From Hydractinia symbiolongicarpus (Eukaryota; Cnidaria; Hydrozoa; Anthoathecata; Hydractiniidae): a DNA stretch of 64,000 bases. Both the position numbers and the translations under genes were made by a program. How positions within the stretch are numbered: position 1 is the first letter of the stretch; the number at the start of each line of letters is the position of its first letter. Of this stretch, positions 1-11,762 are shown in pieces. The DNA is taken from the NCBI RefSeq assembly GCF_029227915.1, contig NC_079877.1, positions 24,763,851-24,827,850 on the forward strand, written 5' to 3'. The notes beneath the pieces were generated by a model that worked only from the letters and a program-made list of their open reading frames with translations, searched no databases and was not told where the DNA came from.

Positions 1-547
1 TCTCACTTAGGAGGATATCATCCTAGCTATAACACAATGTCGAAATTAAACTCTTTCCAGCAAAACACACCAAATTTGTCTCCATCCATCATGTATTAGA
101 CGCTAAAATAAAAATAGACAATACTCCAAATATGTGCGCGCACCTACAGGCAGGAAAAGAAAAGCGGCGTACAGTAAACTAGTTAATTACCCTGATTCAT
201 AAATATTTAGGACGTAAAGATTTATTACCAGGATTTTATCATTTACTACTATATTCTCTTTTAAGGCCAAGTTTTAACAATTTCAGATAAATTTAATTTG
301 ATTTTTTTGACCAATGGAAGTCTGTCGTTGATAATGTTTGCGGTACTTTTTCCGGTGCAAAATCTTTTCCCGGTGCAAAATCAATACTGCTGCATTTTTT
401 TAAATTCTGAATGGAATAAATGCAACATTTAAAAACAAATCCTCAATCACAAGAAGGGATCAGACATTTCTGAAAACCTTTTTATGGAGTGAATATAGTC
501 TTGGTGAAGTTTTTGCACAAGACAGCATAACCTCACCTTTAGAAATA
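1..547. other. Gene-free left flank
   Basis: AT-rich sequence without an open frame that looks coding and without a recognisable RNA gene. It ends at the TA target duplication of the mobile element that begins at 548. I see nothing else in it. Confidence 0.6.
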
Positions 548-1200
548 CAGTGGAATCCCCCTAAAGCGGACACCCTATAAAGCGGACAGCCCTCTAAAGC
601 GGACAAAAATTTTTGCACCGGCAGAATTTAGGTCAAACTCTCATAAAAAAATCTCTATAAAGCGGACGATTATAAAGCGGACACTCTATAAAGCGGACAC
701 TCTATAAAGCGGACAAAAATCTTTGCACCAAATGACAGTTTCCCTTATAAACACTCCCTATAAAGCGGACAATGGAAAAATAACGAGATGAAATGTCACT
801 TTTTCTTAAAATTTAAACCATTTTACTTAGTACATCTTTGAGTTTTGTTATTTACCGAGTCCAACACTTTCCTTATATTTTTCTCGGCCCACTCAACTGC
901 CTTTTCAACACCAATTAATTGATTGAAGGTTGGTTGCAACACCGACAAATTTGAGCTGCTAAACTTACTTTACACAGCCAACTTGGGTTCTTTGCTCGAT
1001 AAGCTAAATCTATTGATGTTGCCGTCCACCCTAGTGTTGCAAGTCACCCCATGATACCCGCCAGTACTACAAAAAAAGCTTTTTTGGTCAAAATTAGGTC
1101 TAAAACTAATTTTTTGGTCAACTTCCTATAAAGCGGACATCCCTCTAAAGCGGACACTTTTTTTTGCACCAATGGTGTCCGCTTTAGAGGGATTCCACTG
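548..1200. mobile_element. Non-autonomous pogo/Tc1-mariner-like MITE
   Basis: A 653-bp element flanked by the dinucleotide TA on both sides (546-547 and 1201-1202). It starts CAGTGGAATCCCCCTAAAGC and ends with the inverted counterpart GCTTTAGAGGGATTCCACTG, so it has terminal inverted repeats of nearly 30 bp and a TA target-site duplication, as in Tc1/mariner/pogo elements. It holds about ten copies of a short motif around TATAAAGCGGACA, clustered near both ends and mostly in direct orientation. It has no transposase frame and must be mobilised in trans. The superfamily call is from the TA duplication and CAGTGG-type terminus, not from a database match. Confidence 0.85.
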
Positions 1201-1202
1201 TA

Positions 1203-2746
1203 CTTCGCTTTTTTAATGTTTCCTAGTTGTGGTTAATTTAGGTGGAGTAACTACAACGGAATGGTCCAGCGTAATTAGATAATCTAATGTTCGAAAAAAT
1301 ATTCCACCTTCCATTAGAGTACTTCTTGATAAAAAACGTATAAACATATAAAGAAGGAAATTCTTTTTCGCAATTCTAAAAACTTGCAAATCCCCACTGC
1401 AGAAAAGGAAATGCAAGCTCGCACAATAAAAATACTCGTAAAGTAGCAAGTAATTTTAGGAACTTGTATAACAAGGCCACAAAAAAACAAGGACTGCCAA
1501 AACAAAAAAGCTTTTTGGTGTTTCAATGATGCGCAATACTGGCTAAACTGTGTTAACGCGAAAGGTCAACACACTCACACTGAATTAAGGCAATATAACA
1601 AGTTACATGCCAAACGAAACAAAAACAATTTTCTCTTGACGAAAACGTTTTTGGGAATGCCAATGCTTTGTCATGTCCAACGGATGTCCTAATTTATTAA
1701 ACGGATTATCTAAGAATATCCGAAGTAAAAGTAAAATTTTAATTGATATTTGTTTTAAACATAGCAATTAAAAACATCGTCATTTTAAACAACAATGTCA
1801 ACAACAACAAAAACAAACACATACACTGATGCACTCTCTCAAACACGGGTTTCGCAAATGTCCATTTAAAATGTGGCAAAAACAGCTCCACGGTTGGGCT
1901 GCAATAACGTCTGGGGACTGGGTTGTCATAAAAAGCGCTCCGGATGATTTAGAACAAGGAAGAATTAAACTACCCAACGAAACTCCACCTAATCCGTCTA
2001 AGTCTTTCCTTCAGTTACCAATCGCGGCTTAAATTTCGAAAAACTGATTATTTTTTTTGAAAATGGACCGTCCCTTTAAAGGGCAAAATAATTTCAGTTT
2101 CCGCATTAAGCACCACCAATACATAGCCGAACATTCATTTATCGCTATAAAAACAGTTCCGACTTCTAAATCCCAACTCAATAACCAATGGAAAAATGTA
2201 TGCAGCATCCAACCAGCGTACAGTATGAGTCATTTAAGTGAATATAGCAAGCAAAGATTTTGTAACATAGTAACCTTACATAATTACGTAATGTGACATT
2301 CGTTATTAAAATTGCACTGTGTTTTGTAACAGTAATTACTTAGTAGTTATAATTATAATAAGAGTTATGCAACTCAGTCAATTAAATCATAACAAGCATT
2401 GTGGGACTGTTGATTGATCAACACGTTGTCATGTACGCTTTTTACAGTACAAGAAAATCATGACGAAGAAGAAATACGTTTAAGAAAAATAGATCATTTT
2501 TTTCTCTCTTGAAAGAAATATAATAAAATAAAAATATAAAATTATATAATGATATAATGATATAAAGTATTATATATACAGCAATGGCTTAGATGTTATT
2601 TTTTATTGATGTAAATATGGTCGAGTTTTGGATTTACTTTGTCATTTAAAACGCTGTTCACAGATGATGTCATCTAACGATCTTGAAAAATCTGGACAAG
2701 AAAGAAATACCCTTAATTTTATTTCAAGAAAGAAAAAAATGAAAAC
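1203..2746. other. Gene-free stretch before gene A
   Basis: AT-rich DNA with only short frames. The longest (1829-2032, +) encodes 67 residues with no recognisable family and no supporting splice context. The promoter of gene A may lie here, because its candidate first exon starts at 2747, but no clear core promoter could be picked out of the AT-rich background (for example the TATA-like runs near 2520-2580). Confidence 0.5.
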
Positions 2747-2849
2747 ATGAGCTTTTATATGTATCTTTGTTTTTTACTTAATGTAAACATAATTAAAGGA
2801 TTTTTTTTCGTTATTTGTTTATGGCATTTTGTGATTTCGATGGATCAAG
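2747..2849 (+). CDS. Gene A candidate signal-peptide exon
   Basis: An ATG at 2747 opens a hydrophobic frame of 34 residues that includes the stretch [14 protein letters not shown]. It ends at AAG|GTAATG in phase 1, the phase required by the first FN3 exon at 3880. Joining the two keeps the whole gene in frame. The hydrophobic region is rather long and starts far from the methionine, so this is a proposal only. An RNA read crossing 2849 to 3880 would settle it. Confidence 0.4.
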
Positions 2850-5800
2850 GTAATGTAGGAAATTATGTGTGTATTTTAAAAATACTCGGTTCCGATTTTG
2901 TTTTAGTCATAAAATTTGTTAGTGGATTTTTTTTTATTTTCGTATGAAACAAAGAAAATAACCTTTGCTGCCCGTTCATTTGTTAGTCGAATAAAAGTAT
3001 GTTAACGGATAGAGAAACCTCGCTGCTTATATGATTAGCCAGGCAAATCGTAATTAATCCATAACAGTTTTCTTTGCATTATTAATTTACTTTTATAATT
3101 CACAACGGAAGGATATACTAGTTACTTTACAGCAAACACACACAAAATATTGACGGCTACATAGAACTTTGCTCAAAATAAGTAAGGAAACGAATCCTAA
3201 GCGATTAAGCAAATTTAGAGATGATAGAAACCAGTCGTAAAATAAGAAAACAGGAAACCTATTTCACAAATGACCATCCCGTCCCAAGGACGTTCCCAGC
3301 TGTTTCGATAATATCAGGTTCCGTTCCAATAAAAAAAGCCAAAGAAGACAATACCTATATGATTAATAATTAAATAGACAAAGTAAAATCAATTGGTATA
3401 CCAGATGTATTGTCTATGAAAAAACATAATGAGGTTTTCTTGAGTTACACTGCTGTTCATAATGATTTTTTTAAAAAAATTATTTTTACAGTTTAAAAAA
3501 ATCAAATCTGATAAAATAACAAAACGAATAAAAGATGGCAAACCACAGTTGGATGGTTTATGGGTTGTTGTTATGTGGTATCTGCAGGATGGCAGAAGGT
3601 ATCTATTTTCACATCACAACCTCCATCACCTTCCCTCCACTTTAATATGCATTGTTTTTAAAACATTATTTACTGATCCCTATTAATAGAATTAACCACT
3701 TCGTCTTGCTCGCTTCTTTAATAATTCGAGTAAAATACTTCGTGAACTTTTGCTTTTACTTTTCTCGTTGACTTGTTTACTATGTACATTCTCTCACAAA
3801 TTATGTAGTCTAATGAAACTCCCATTAATCCATATCATTCTTGATGCTGTTTCAACATACCAAATGAATATTTTTTCAGCCCGTCTTGGAAAAGTTGGAA
3901 ACGTTAGAAATGAAGCAAAGCTGCATCAAGAAAGCACTGCTAGAATATTTTCCTGGTTTGCACCTGTTGATAACAATGGAGAGGATCCTTCTACGTTTAA
4001 ATACCGGGTCCAATACTGTGAACTTAATCTGCCTGATACTTGCAGAAATACAAGCTTGAGTAGCAACACAAATGCTGAGTTAACTGGTTTAAAAAGAAAT
4101 ACACCTTATAGTTACCACATCTTTGTTTTCGACAAAAGCAATGTGACTGGTGAAGTTGCCGATGGTCCATTTCGAACTTTAAATAGAAGTAATAATATTT
4201 TCACAATCCTTCTCCAATGTTTATTTGTTGATTGCTTCTTGTAAGAGGGTTTAATTAAATGAATAAGGAAATTTGTTACTTGAATTATCTGCTTTGTCTA
4301 GATACATGTTTGGACACAGAATTTACTTGCAGTAACTTTCAATGTATACCAAGTGACAGAAATTGTAATGGTCTTTCAGACTGTGCAGATGGAACAGACG
4401 AGACAACTTTTGCAAGTTGTGGTAGGTACTATGTTCTACACGCATTTTCATAAAAACAAATTGATGCAGATGAGACAGCATTTGTCAATTGTAGTAAGGA
4501 CAAAATTAAAATCAATTTGTGGTAATTCGATGCATGAACTAGTCAAAAAAACTAAAAAAAGTAATGAATATAATTTTGGACGCAAACTTTTATGCGCTAA
4601 GGCAAGGTTTGGTCGGACTTAGGTGAAAAACAACATTTCTGTATTATTAGTACTTTTACTCCACTATACTTATGTGTGTATTTAGTTTTAATTTGTTTTC
4701 ATTAAAGCTCCACCGGTAACTAAACCATCGTTCAGAGAAGGCGTACCAACATCTCCAAAATCAGTAAAAGTGACATGGAATGTGATCAGAGTACTTTCAG
4801 ATAGAATCACATCCTACATTGTTGAAAACACAAACACTTCCGGCCAGCATGAAGTGTCACATCCACAAAATTCACCAGCAACTACTGAGCTATCTCAAAC
4901 GTTTAATAATCTGTTATCAAATCGTGCTTACAGTTTCCGAGTTCGGGCAAAAAATCCTGCCGGTCTAGGACCATGGTCAGATATTTTAACAGTTAGAACG
5001 GAGAGGGCAGGTAAGCATTTTGTCAGAAAAAACCTGTTGCAATTTGGTACAACAATTTGGTATACCATAAGCTGATCATTCGAGTAAGTCACTGAAGTTT
5101 TAAATCAACAGTTTGGTTTTACAGACTTTAATTATGTCAAAAAAGAAGTATTAATAAAAATTTTAGTTATTCTAATTACCGCATACTTTTAAAGAAATCG
5201 TAATCACTACCAGCACTCAAAAACTTTCTTCTTTTTCCACTTTTACCGACGTGTCTTTGTGTCTATCAAGTTTTTGGGTGTTATTGAGGTAAGAAAGAGA
5301 GGGAGAGTGTGGGTGAATGATAATTTCTGAAAGGCAAAATTGCTGTTGATGAATTTTAACGGAGAAGTAGAGTGATAAAAGCGAAGTATTCGTTAGATTT
5401 TAGGTTTGCAATAACGTTATTGTGTAGCTCAGAGAGTTAATCAAATTTTCCTTTGTTGGTTTTTAGACAGCCAGTTAAAAAGATTAATTTGTGAAAAGTG
5501 AGGTCATCTGAGCTTGTCTGTAATAGAACAGACTTTATTACCTATATTAAATGTGAAACTTCGCTCAGTTGCTGCAAGGGTGCTTCAAAAAAATAAATTT
5601 GAAACTTCGCCATGTAATACTAAAGAACAAAAACGTTTTTTTCGAATAAGTAAAAACAACTATATTTTTAAAAGTTTAGAAGTCAGGAATCTTAGCATTA
5701 GAGTAAGAGCAACCAGCAAAAATAAATAAAACTTCTACTGTCCTATACATTCCCTTTCTAACTAGTTGGAAAACATTTTAAACATAATTTAATAATTACA

Positions 5801-8800
5801 AAATGCCTGAAAAATCAGAAATTTTGATTAAGAGATTTTTAAAAATTTGATTTATAGAACAAATTGGAAAAGTCGGTAGCTTGAATGTGGAAGGTAAACC
5901 TTATAATGAAAGAACTGCTGTGATAATATCCTGGTTGCCACCGGTAAATGATAACAATGAAGACTCATCTATGTTTAAATATGTTGTTGAGTATTGCGAA
6001 CTCAACATGGAAACCACATGCAGAAATTTAACAGCAACATCCAATACTTCAGCCGAAGTTTCAAACTTGAGACCAGACTTCTTTTACAACTACTATGTCC
6101 ATGTTTTTGACTCACAAATGAAAGCTGGAGTTAGTGCTGATGGTTTTTTCAGAACAGATAAGCGAGGTATGTGAAGTTTTGTTCTCCGAAATATTTATAC
6201 CTTGCTAAGATAGACAACCCTGTCGAACTTATGTGAATATATAATCACAAAAGATTTAGCACACCCTGTTGGTTTTTGCTTTATTTTGAATTGAAATATT
6301 CCCATACCAATCAACCTTAGTCTAGAGTTACAATGGCTAATGATTTTGAAATTTTTAATGGTCTAAAGACAAACTAACAGCCTACACAATTACTCTTATT
6401 TTCACTGTATTTTAAGATACATGTCGAAGCAACGAATTTGCTTGTAGTAGCGGCGTAACACAATGTGTGCCACGGGGGCAAAGATGCGATGGTCTTGTAA
6501 ACTGTCGAGATGGTTCGGATGAAACTACTGCTGCACAATGCGGTAAGTCCCAAAAATTTAAATTATCCACAACGTTTACACTTTCGGTAATGTCGGTATA
6601 GAAATAGTAAAAGATCCTTTATAAATATATGAAGATAAACTTTTAAACGTTGTATTATATATTTTTATATATTAATATTAATATTTTTTGTAGAATCATG
6701 TTTACAATTTTTCCAAAAAGAATAAAATTGAAGGACAATTTTAGTCAACGTCTGCTAATAAAGAATGCAAAAGAATGTCGATACTAAACTTATATTTTCT
6801 TTTTTCAGCTCCTCCTCTAAATACTCCAACATTTGTTGAAGGGAAAACACTATCTTCAAAATCCGTCAAAGTTACATTTAATGTTATTAAAGCTCCTTCC
6901 GATAGAATTACAGTTTATGTTGTACAGAACCTGAACACATCTGTTCTAATGGAAATCCCAGCTCCTAGATTTTCTCCAGCTATAACAAATTTAACAACTA
7001 CGTTTCGTAATCTTCAATCAAAGAGAACGTATCATTTCAAAGTGCGAGCAAAGAACCTGGCCGGCTTAGGACCTTGGTCAGATCTCTTAGCAATTGACAC
7101 TGCCAAAGCTGGTATGTAGGCGTTTATACAGCATAACTCTTTTTGTCTACGGGCAAATCTTTTTACCTTTGCTGGCTATGCTATGTTTGTCATGTGTATC
7201 TGATACATTTTTTTTAGATGTTGGTTTAATTGGCCCTGTGGAAAACGCAACAGCTTTCCCAATTCAGTTTAGCGAAACCACAGCTGTAAATATATCTTGG
7301 TTGCCACCAACAGATTTAAAAAACAATTCTGTAGACGCAATAACATACCAAGTAAACATTTGCCCAGAAGGTATTCAATGTACAGTATTTACCGTGAAGA
7401 GTGACAAAACCTTTGTAGAGGTAACTGGCTTGAGAATATTGACTGCTTATGATTATTTGGTATATGTTTTTAATGAAAACGATGAAAATGATCCGAACCT
7501 TGTGATGAAAAAAAGTTATCACACGCGGGCGAGAGGTAAGCTTCCTTCTATGATATTATTCTTGAAGGTAAACAAGAAGATCATTTGTGTTTATTTTGTA
7601 TATGACGTGCTACCGGAAATTCTTACATTAAGCCCCGAGGAAAAGTGACATTTGTAACAGACACCTGCGGGCATGATAATATATATATTTTTTTACTTTC
7701 AATTGTTTGGCTTGTTTGTTTTCAAAAACTTAATTTTCGTGTAGGTGGGTGGGTGGGCTATATTATTTCTGGCAGTGATATCATGCGTAGATTTTTTGTA
7801 ACCTAATTTAAACACCCAAAATTGCTTTGTTTTTGACAAAATCTGGAATAGTTAACAAGGCAAACATAATGATGGAATCAAAAGGTTGTTTTTTGTTACT
7901 TAAATACATTTTTGGCCCAAATTGGACCGAACAATTGCTTCTTATGACAACATTTTTCATAAAGTCATTCCAAAAATGACGTTGATATTATAATCTTATC
8001 ACAAAAATTCCATTTTAGGTCAAAATTAACGCACACTACTCATTTCTCTAAACTAATCTATTTCGAGTGCATTTGATTTCGCAAATGATGTTATATTTTA
8101 CAAACACACATAATTTCAGCACTAAATGCTGCTTTAAAATAAAGTAACTATTTTTAATAATTATGATTTTAACATTGTCCTGTGAAGAGTAGCCATATTT
8201 ATGTTTATTAGTCTAGTTATCCATCTTTAGACCGATGTCGTGCTGACAATTTTATGTGTGTTGGTTCAAATCAATGCGTTTTAAGGGATAGGTTATGTAA
8301 TGGAATCCTTGATTGTAATGATGGAAGTGATGAATCTGTTGGTGCATTATGCGGTATGTTTGTTATGATTTTTACAAGTTAATTCTCTGGTTATTTAAAC
8401 TTTTACTCTGAATTACATTTGAAGTAATTTTTATGTCCTGATTTTTCTATAAACTATTAGCTTTGCCGCCTCCCGTGGAGAATCTTTTCGTTAAAAACAC
8501 CACTTCGTCGACCGTTACTTTGCAATTTAATCCAGTGTTGCAACCAGAACATCGTGTAAGGTCATACAGAGTCCAAAATTTCAAAACAAATGAAGTTAAA
8601 GAAGTATCTCAAGGTCTACAAGCATTTAGTCCACCAAAAGTGATTACATTCAGCGGGCTAAACAAAGGAACACGATATACGTTCAGAGCAGCATCTGTTA
8701 ACCCAAGCGGTCCATCGGTATGGATAAATGTAACAGCGATCACATCAGGACGTAAGTATACCGAGTTTTTATTCCATGCTATAAGGTGCAGTGCAGTTTT

Positions 8801-11681
8801 ATCAGAACACAACTCTTCTTCTGTCTAGCTTCAACTGGACAGGCTGCGAACGTAGGGCATACATTCAAGAAATATGAAGAAACAAGAACGGTGATAATCA
8901 ATTGGCAACCTCCAATAGAATTGAATGGCAATAAGGCATCTGAATTAACTTATATGGTGGAATATTGCGTGCTTAACATGGCTACTACTTGCAAAAACAC
9001 TTCTTTGACATCTGAAACACAAATGGAAATTACAGGGTTGGACAAACCGCTATACCAATATCGTGTTCACGTGAAAAACGTGGACGATATATATGGAGAG
9101 ACAGAATACAAGTTTCTTAGAATGCAAAAGAAAGGTCGGTATTAATACATTACTGTACAGGGATTCTGTTAAAGTATCCTGGAGTAGAATTAACTTTTCA
9201 TTATGCCCAATTTTAATGGTTGGAATAACACTGAGGATATGTAGCCCGCACGTCATATCCAATAAATTACTGCTCATCACATTAAAGAAATAGGTTTTTA
9301 GTGAAATATCTGTTTGATTCTACAGATCCCACCTATGATAGCATGTGAGAACATTGAAAAACCTAGTTCTGAAAAAACCAAGGTATTTTATTTATGAAGT
9401 CCAAATGAAAACATACTTTATAAGTGGAAAAAGGAAACATTTGAACCCTGACTTTATATCCCTAAAAATAAAAGGGATAACTTCCAATTGTTACATCGCA
9501 CTATCAGACAACGAGCAGGGAGAAAGTTGGAAGCTTTACGAGCTAATGCAACTATTACTCAATGTTTGACTGACTTCATGTGATGATAAAAATAATCAGA
9601 AAAATGTTATCTTTTGCATTGTACCACTAAAGTCAAGGTGACAGTACCGCGATTGCATTAAATCACAAACCTATCTACTGCAGTAATACCTTTTAGGTAG
9701 ATCAAAAGAAACCATTACCAGATAGAATTAGTTTGGAAACAAGTTTTATTTACTTTTAGATTCATGCATGCCAGAGTTCTATACGTGTGTTACTTCAAAT
9801 CAATGCATTCTTCAAAACCGTACTTGTGATGGAATAGCAACTTGTGGAGATAGAAGTGACGAAACAAAAGACGCTGGTTGTGGTAAGTCAATATTTTCTA
9901 ATAAAAATAACACGAGAACTTAGGTGGAAGAAGAAAGAGAAGCTGCTGTCGCTAAGCAATAGTAACTTTATACAAAATTCTAGAACCCTTTTCCAAATTA
10001 TACTCTGATTGGCCTCAACAAAACCGTAAATTTCAAATTTCCACCCTACAAAGAATTATGTAGACTGTTCTTATATTACATGTACGAATCCTTTAACTTT
10101 TTAATGTCCAAAGTAGATCTATGACGTCAGTATGATAGTTTTTATCAGTTTCAGTCTTTTGAAGATAACTGCGTAGATAATACCGTAATGCAGCATGCTA
10201 GAAAATGCAAAACAATTAAAAAATTTTCCATCTGGCCTACTTACAAATGTAACAATTGGTGTATTGACCCTTCCGTCACATTTGTGGAGCGGCGAAAATA
10301 ATGCCCATGTTTACAAATATTTTGTCCACGATTGTACCCTCGGAACAATTCAGCATACAATTTCACATATCTTTTACCTTTACAGCTGTACCTGGATCAA
10401 TTCCAGGAGAACTTCAGATAGCATCTGTAACAAAGGACAGTATAACTTTCGGATTCAAACAGGTCCTTAAAAGAGATCGGGCTACGCACTATGAAATTCA
10501 GCTTCACGATAAGATTATTAATACAACAACAGTAAATACCGTTATGGAAGATTTGGTTGCACTTCATGAAAGAAACACAATATTTGAAAACTTAATCAGT
10601 GGAACAACGTACTACATAAGAGTTCGTGCAGTAAATCTAGCTGGAAATGGACCTTGGTCAGAATGGATGAATGCCACAACAATATTAGGTAAGATGAAAT
10701 CCAAACTTTTATTCTTGCTCAAAGTTGGTACTCAACTACGTCAAAGCTCTCTTAAATATTCGTGTTTAAAATTAAACCACAGCAGTAATATATCCATGTA
10801 CTGTTCGATTTAACTTTTAGTGTCACCAACGGCTAAACCAAACCCGCCAAAAGCTGACCCCGCAAGTAGCTCATCGATTGAGTTAAAATTCAAGCCTAAC
10901 GTAATCGCTGAGGAATATGAGATCGAGGTTACAGATGAAGATGACGAAGTTACCGTGCAAACACACAAAGTCAACTCTAGGGCTCCTCAAAGTACTATTA
11001 TACTGAATGGTTTAAAATCAGGAACAACATATAGAATAAGAATGCGAGCCAAAAATGCTAAAGGTGTTGGTCCATGGTCAGATGCTGTACAACAAACAGT
11101 AGCAGGTGAATACATTTTACTCTTTGTTCTTTTTAAGTAACAAATGGTAGTTGTGTGTGATGACAGATGAATGACCGTGCACCGGGCTAATGATTTTTAA
11201 CAGTTAGTTAAATCTAGCATTCGCGAAATTAAGCGAAAATATCTACCATTATTAAATTTGCCATACAAGGGAAAAATAATATAATGATTGTAATAGTAAA
11301 TCGTGTGTGTGGTCAGGTTTTTTAAAATCAACGCCTACAAACAATGCGTAATAAGGCACCTCCATCTTTGATCGCATAATTGTATTTGAAGAGTGTAAAA
11401 GTTTTAAATATTTTGTCTGTTTTAAGGAAAAAACGTAAAACTTTTTCCTAGGTGAAAAAGAAATAACTGGTCTTACCAATGGCGAAAAAGCTGGCATTGT
11501 CATGGCTGCAGTGCTGATAATTGTAATTGCCATGTTAATTGGCGCTTATTTCTATCGCAAAAAATCTAGTGGCGGAAGTAGCATCTCTAAATCGGGAGAA
11601 AGAATCAGTAACAGCAGTAGCATTGAAAATGGAATGTCGAATGGTTTTGAAAATTCCGCGTACGAAATGGAACAAAAATGA
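2747..11681 (+). CDS. Gene A: FN3/LDLa modular transmembrane receptor
   Basis: Fifteen exons joined by eye: 2747-2849 (candidate signal peptide), 3880-4188, 4302-4421, 4708-5010, 5858-6166, 6417-6542, 6809-7111, 7218-7535, 8231-8353, 8461-8751, 8829-9134, 9760-9882, 10386-10688, 10821-11105 and 11452-11681. They total 3552 nt, giving about 1183 residues. Every intron has GT/AG ends and is phase 1, so each exon is a symmetrical module. The predicted order is signal peptide, four FN3a-LDLa-FN3b cassettes, one FN3, one membrane segment and a cytoplasmic tail of about 45 residues. It is therefore a type I surface protein, probably binding proteins or carbohydrates outside the cell. The assignment of modules is strong. 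Ligand and role are unknown. The 5' end is the weak point: further exons could lie left of the window. It converges on gene B, which carries related cassettes. Confidence 0.8.
3880..5010 (+). CDS. Gene A cassette 1 (FN3a, LDLa, FN3b)
   Basis: Exon 3880-4188 is an FN3 domain with the core tryptophan in IFSWFAPV and an additional cysteine pair in [10 protein letters not shown]. Exon 4302-4421 is an LDLa module with all six cysteines and the calcium-site signature [13 protein letters not shown]. Exon 4708-5010 is a second FN3 type that lacks the cysteine pair and ends with [16 protein letters not shown], typical of FN3 strands F and G. The exon before 3880 must end in phase 1, since the polypyrimidine tract and CAG at 3870-3879 form a clear acceptor. 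Confidence 0.85.
5858..7111 (+). CDS. Gene A cassette 2 (FN3a, LDLa, FN3b)
   Basis: Exons 5858-6166 (FN3 with cysteine pair in [10 protein letters not shown]), 6417-6542 (LDLa, six cysteines, [13 protein letters not shown]) and 6809-7111 (FN3b, ending [16 protein letters not shown]). It is the closest match to cassette 1: the two FN3b exons share the SDRIT...V...NTS core and the same C-terminal motif, so cassettes 1 and 2 probably arose by duplication. In the LDLa an asparagine replaces the usual acidic residue before the fifth cysteine, which may weaken calcium binding. Confidence 0.85.
7218..8751 (+). CDS. Gene A cassette 3 (FN3a, LDLa, FN3b)
   Basis: Exons 7218-7535 (FN3 with cysteine pair in NICPEGIQC), 8231-8353 (LDLa, [13 protein letters not shown], complete calcium signature) and 8461-8751 (FN3b with [14 protein letters not shown]). 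The FN3b exon resembles the FN3b exons of gene B ([13 protein letters not shown]) more than its neighbours in gene A, suggesting that the gene B cassettes derive from a cassette-3-like ancestor. The FN3b has lost the usual GPWS motif (PSGPSVW instead). Confidence 0.85.
8829..10688 (+). CDS. Gene A cassette 4 (FN3a, LDLa, FN3b)
   Basis: Exons 8829-9134 (FN3 with cysteine pair in [10 protein letters not shown]), 9760-9882 (LDLa, six cysteines) and 10386-10688 (FN3b, ending [16 protein letters not shown]). The LDLa is the most degenerate of the gene: [13 protein letters not shown] lacks the acidic residue before the fifth cysteine and has arginine in place of the glycine of DGSDE. It probably folds, since all cysteines are present, but calcium affinity may be reduced. 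The intron before the last exon is about 500 bp. Confidence 0.85.
10821..11681 (+). CDS. Gene A juxtamembrane FN3, membrane segment and tail
   Basis: Exon 10821-11105 is a final FN3 domain of acidic character (TDEDDEVTV) ending [14 protein letters not shown]. Exon 11452-11681 encodes a short stalk, a hydrophobic segment around [20 protein letters not shown], a basic stop-transfer YRKK, and a serine-rich tail of about 45 residues finishing NSAYEMEQK before TGA at 11679-11681. The tail has a tyrosine that might be phosphorylated or act in endocytosis, but no recognised signalling motif. Confidence 0.85.
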
Positions 11682-11756
11682 TAACGGGAGATAAAAATCA
11701 TACAGTAGTATCTGCTGTTTTCCGACTGGTCAGTGTCTCAAAGTACGAGGTTCACG

Positions 11757-11762
11757 AATAAA
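11757..11762 (+). terminator. Gene A poly(A) signal
   Basis: AATAAA 76 nt after the gene A stop codon. A second candidate lies near 11916. Motif and position only. Confidence 0.5.

Noticed and set aside
3750-3879. Hydrophobic frame upstream of the first FN3 of gene A as its signal peptide (starts [11 protein letters not shown])
   Set aside because: It begins with TTG, not ATG, and a strong polypyrimidine-CAG acceptor at 3870-3879 shows that it is intron.
9345-9569. 74-codon frame inside gene A
   Set aside because: Lies in the intron between FN3a and LDLa of cassette 4, has no module similarity and interrupts the splice model.
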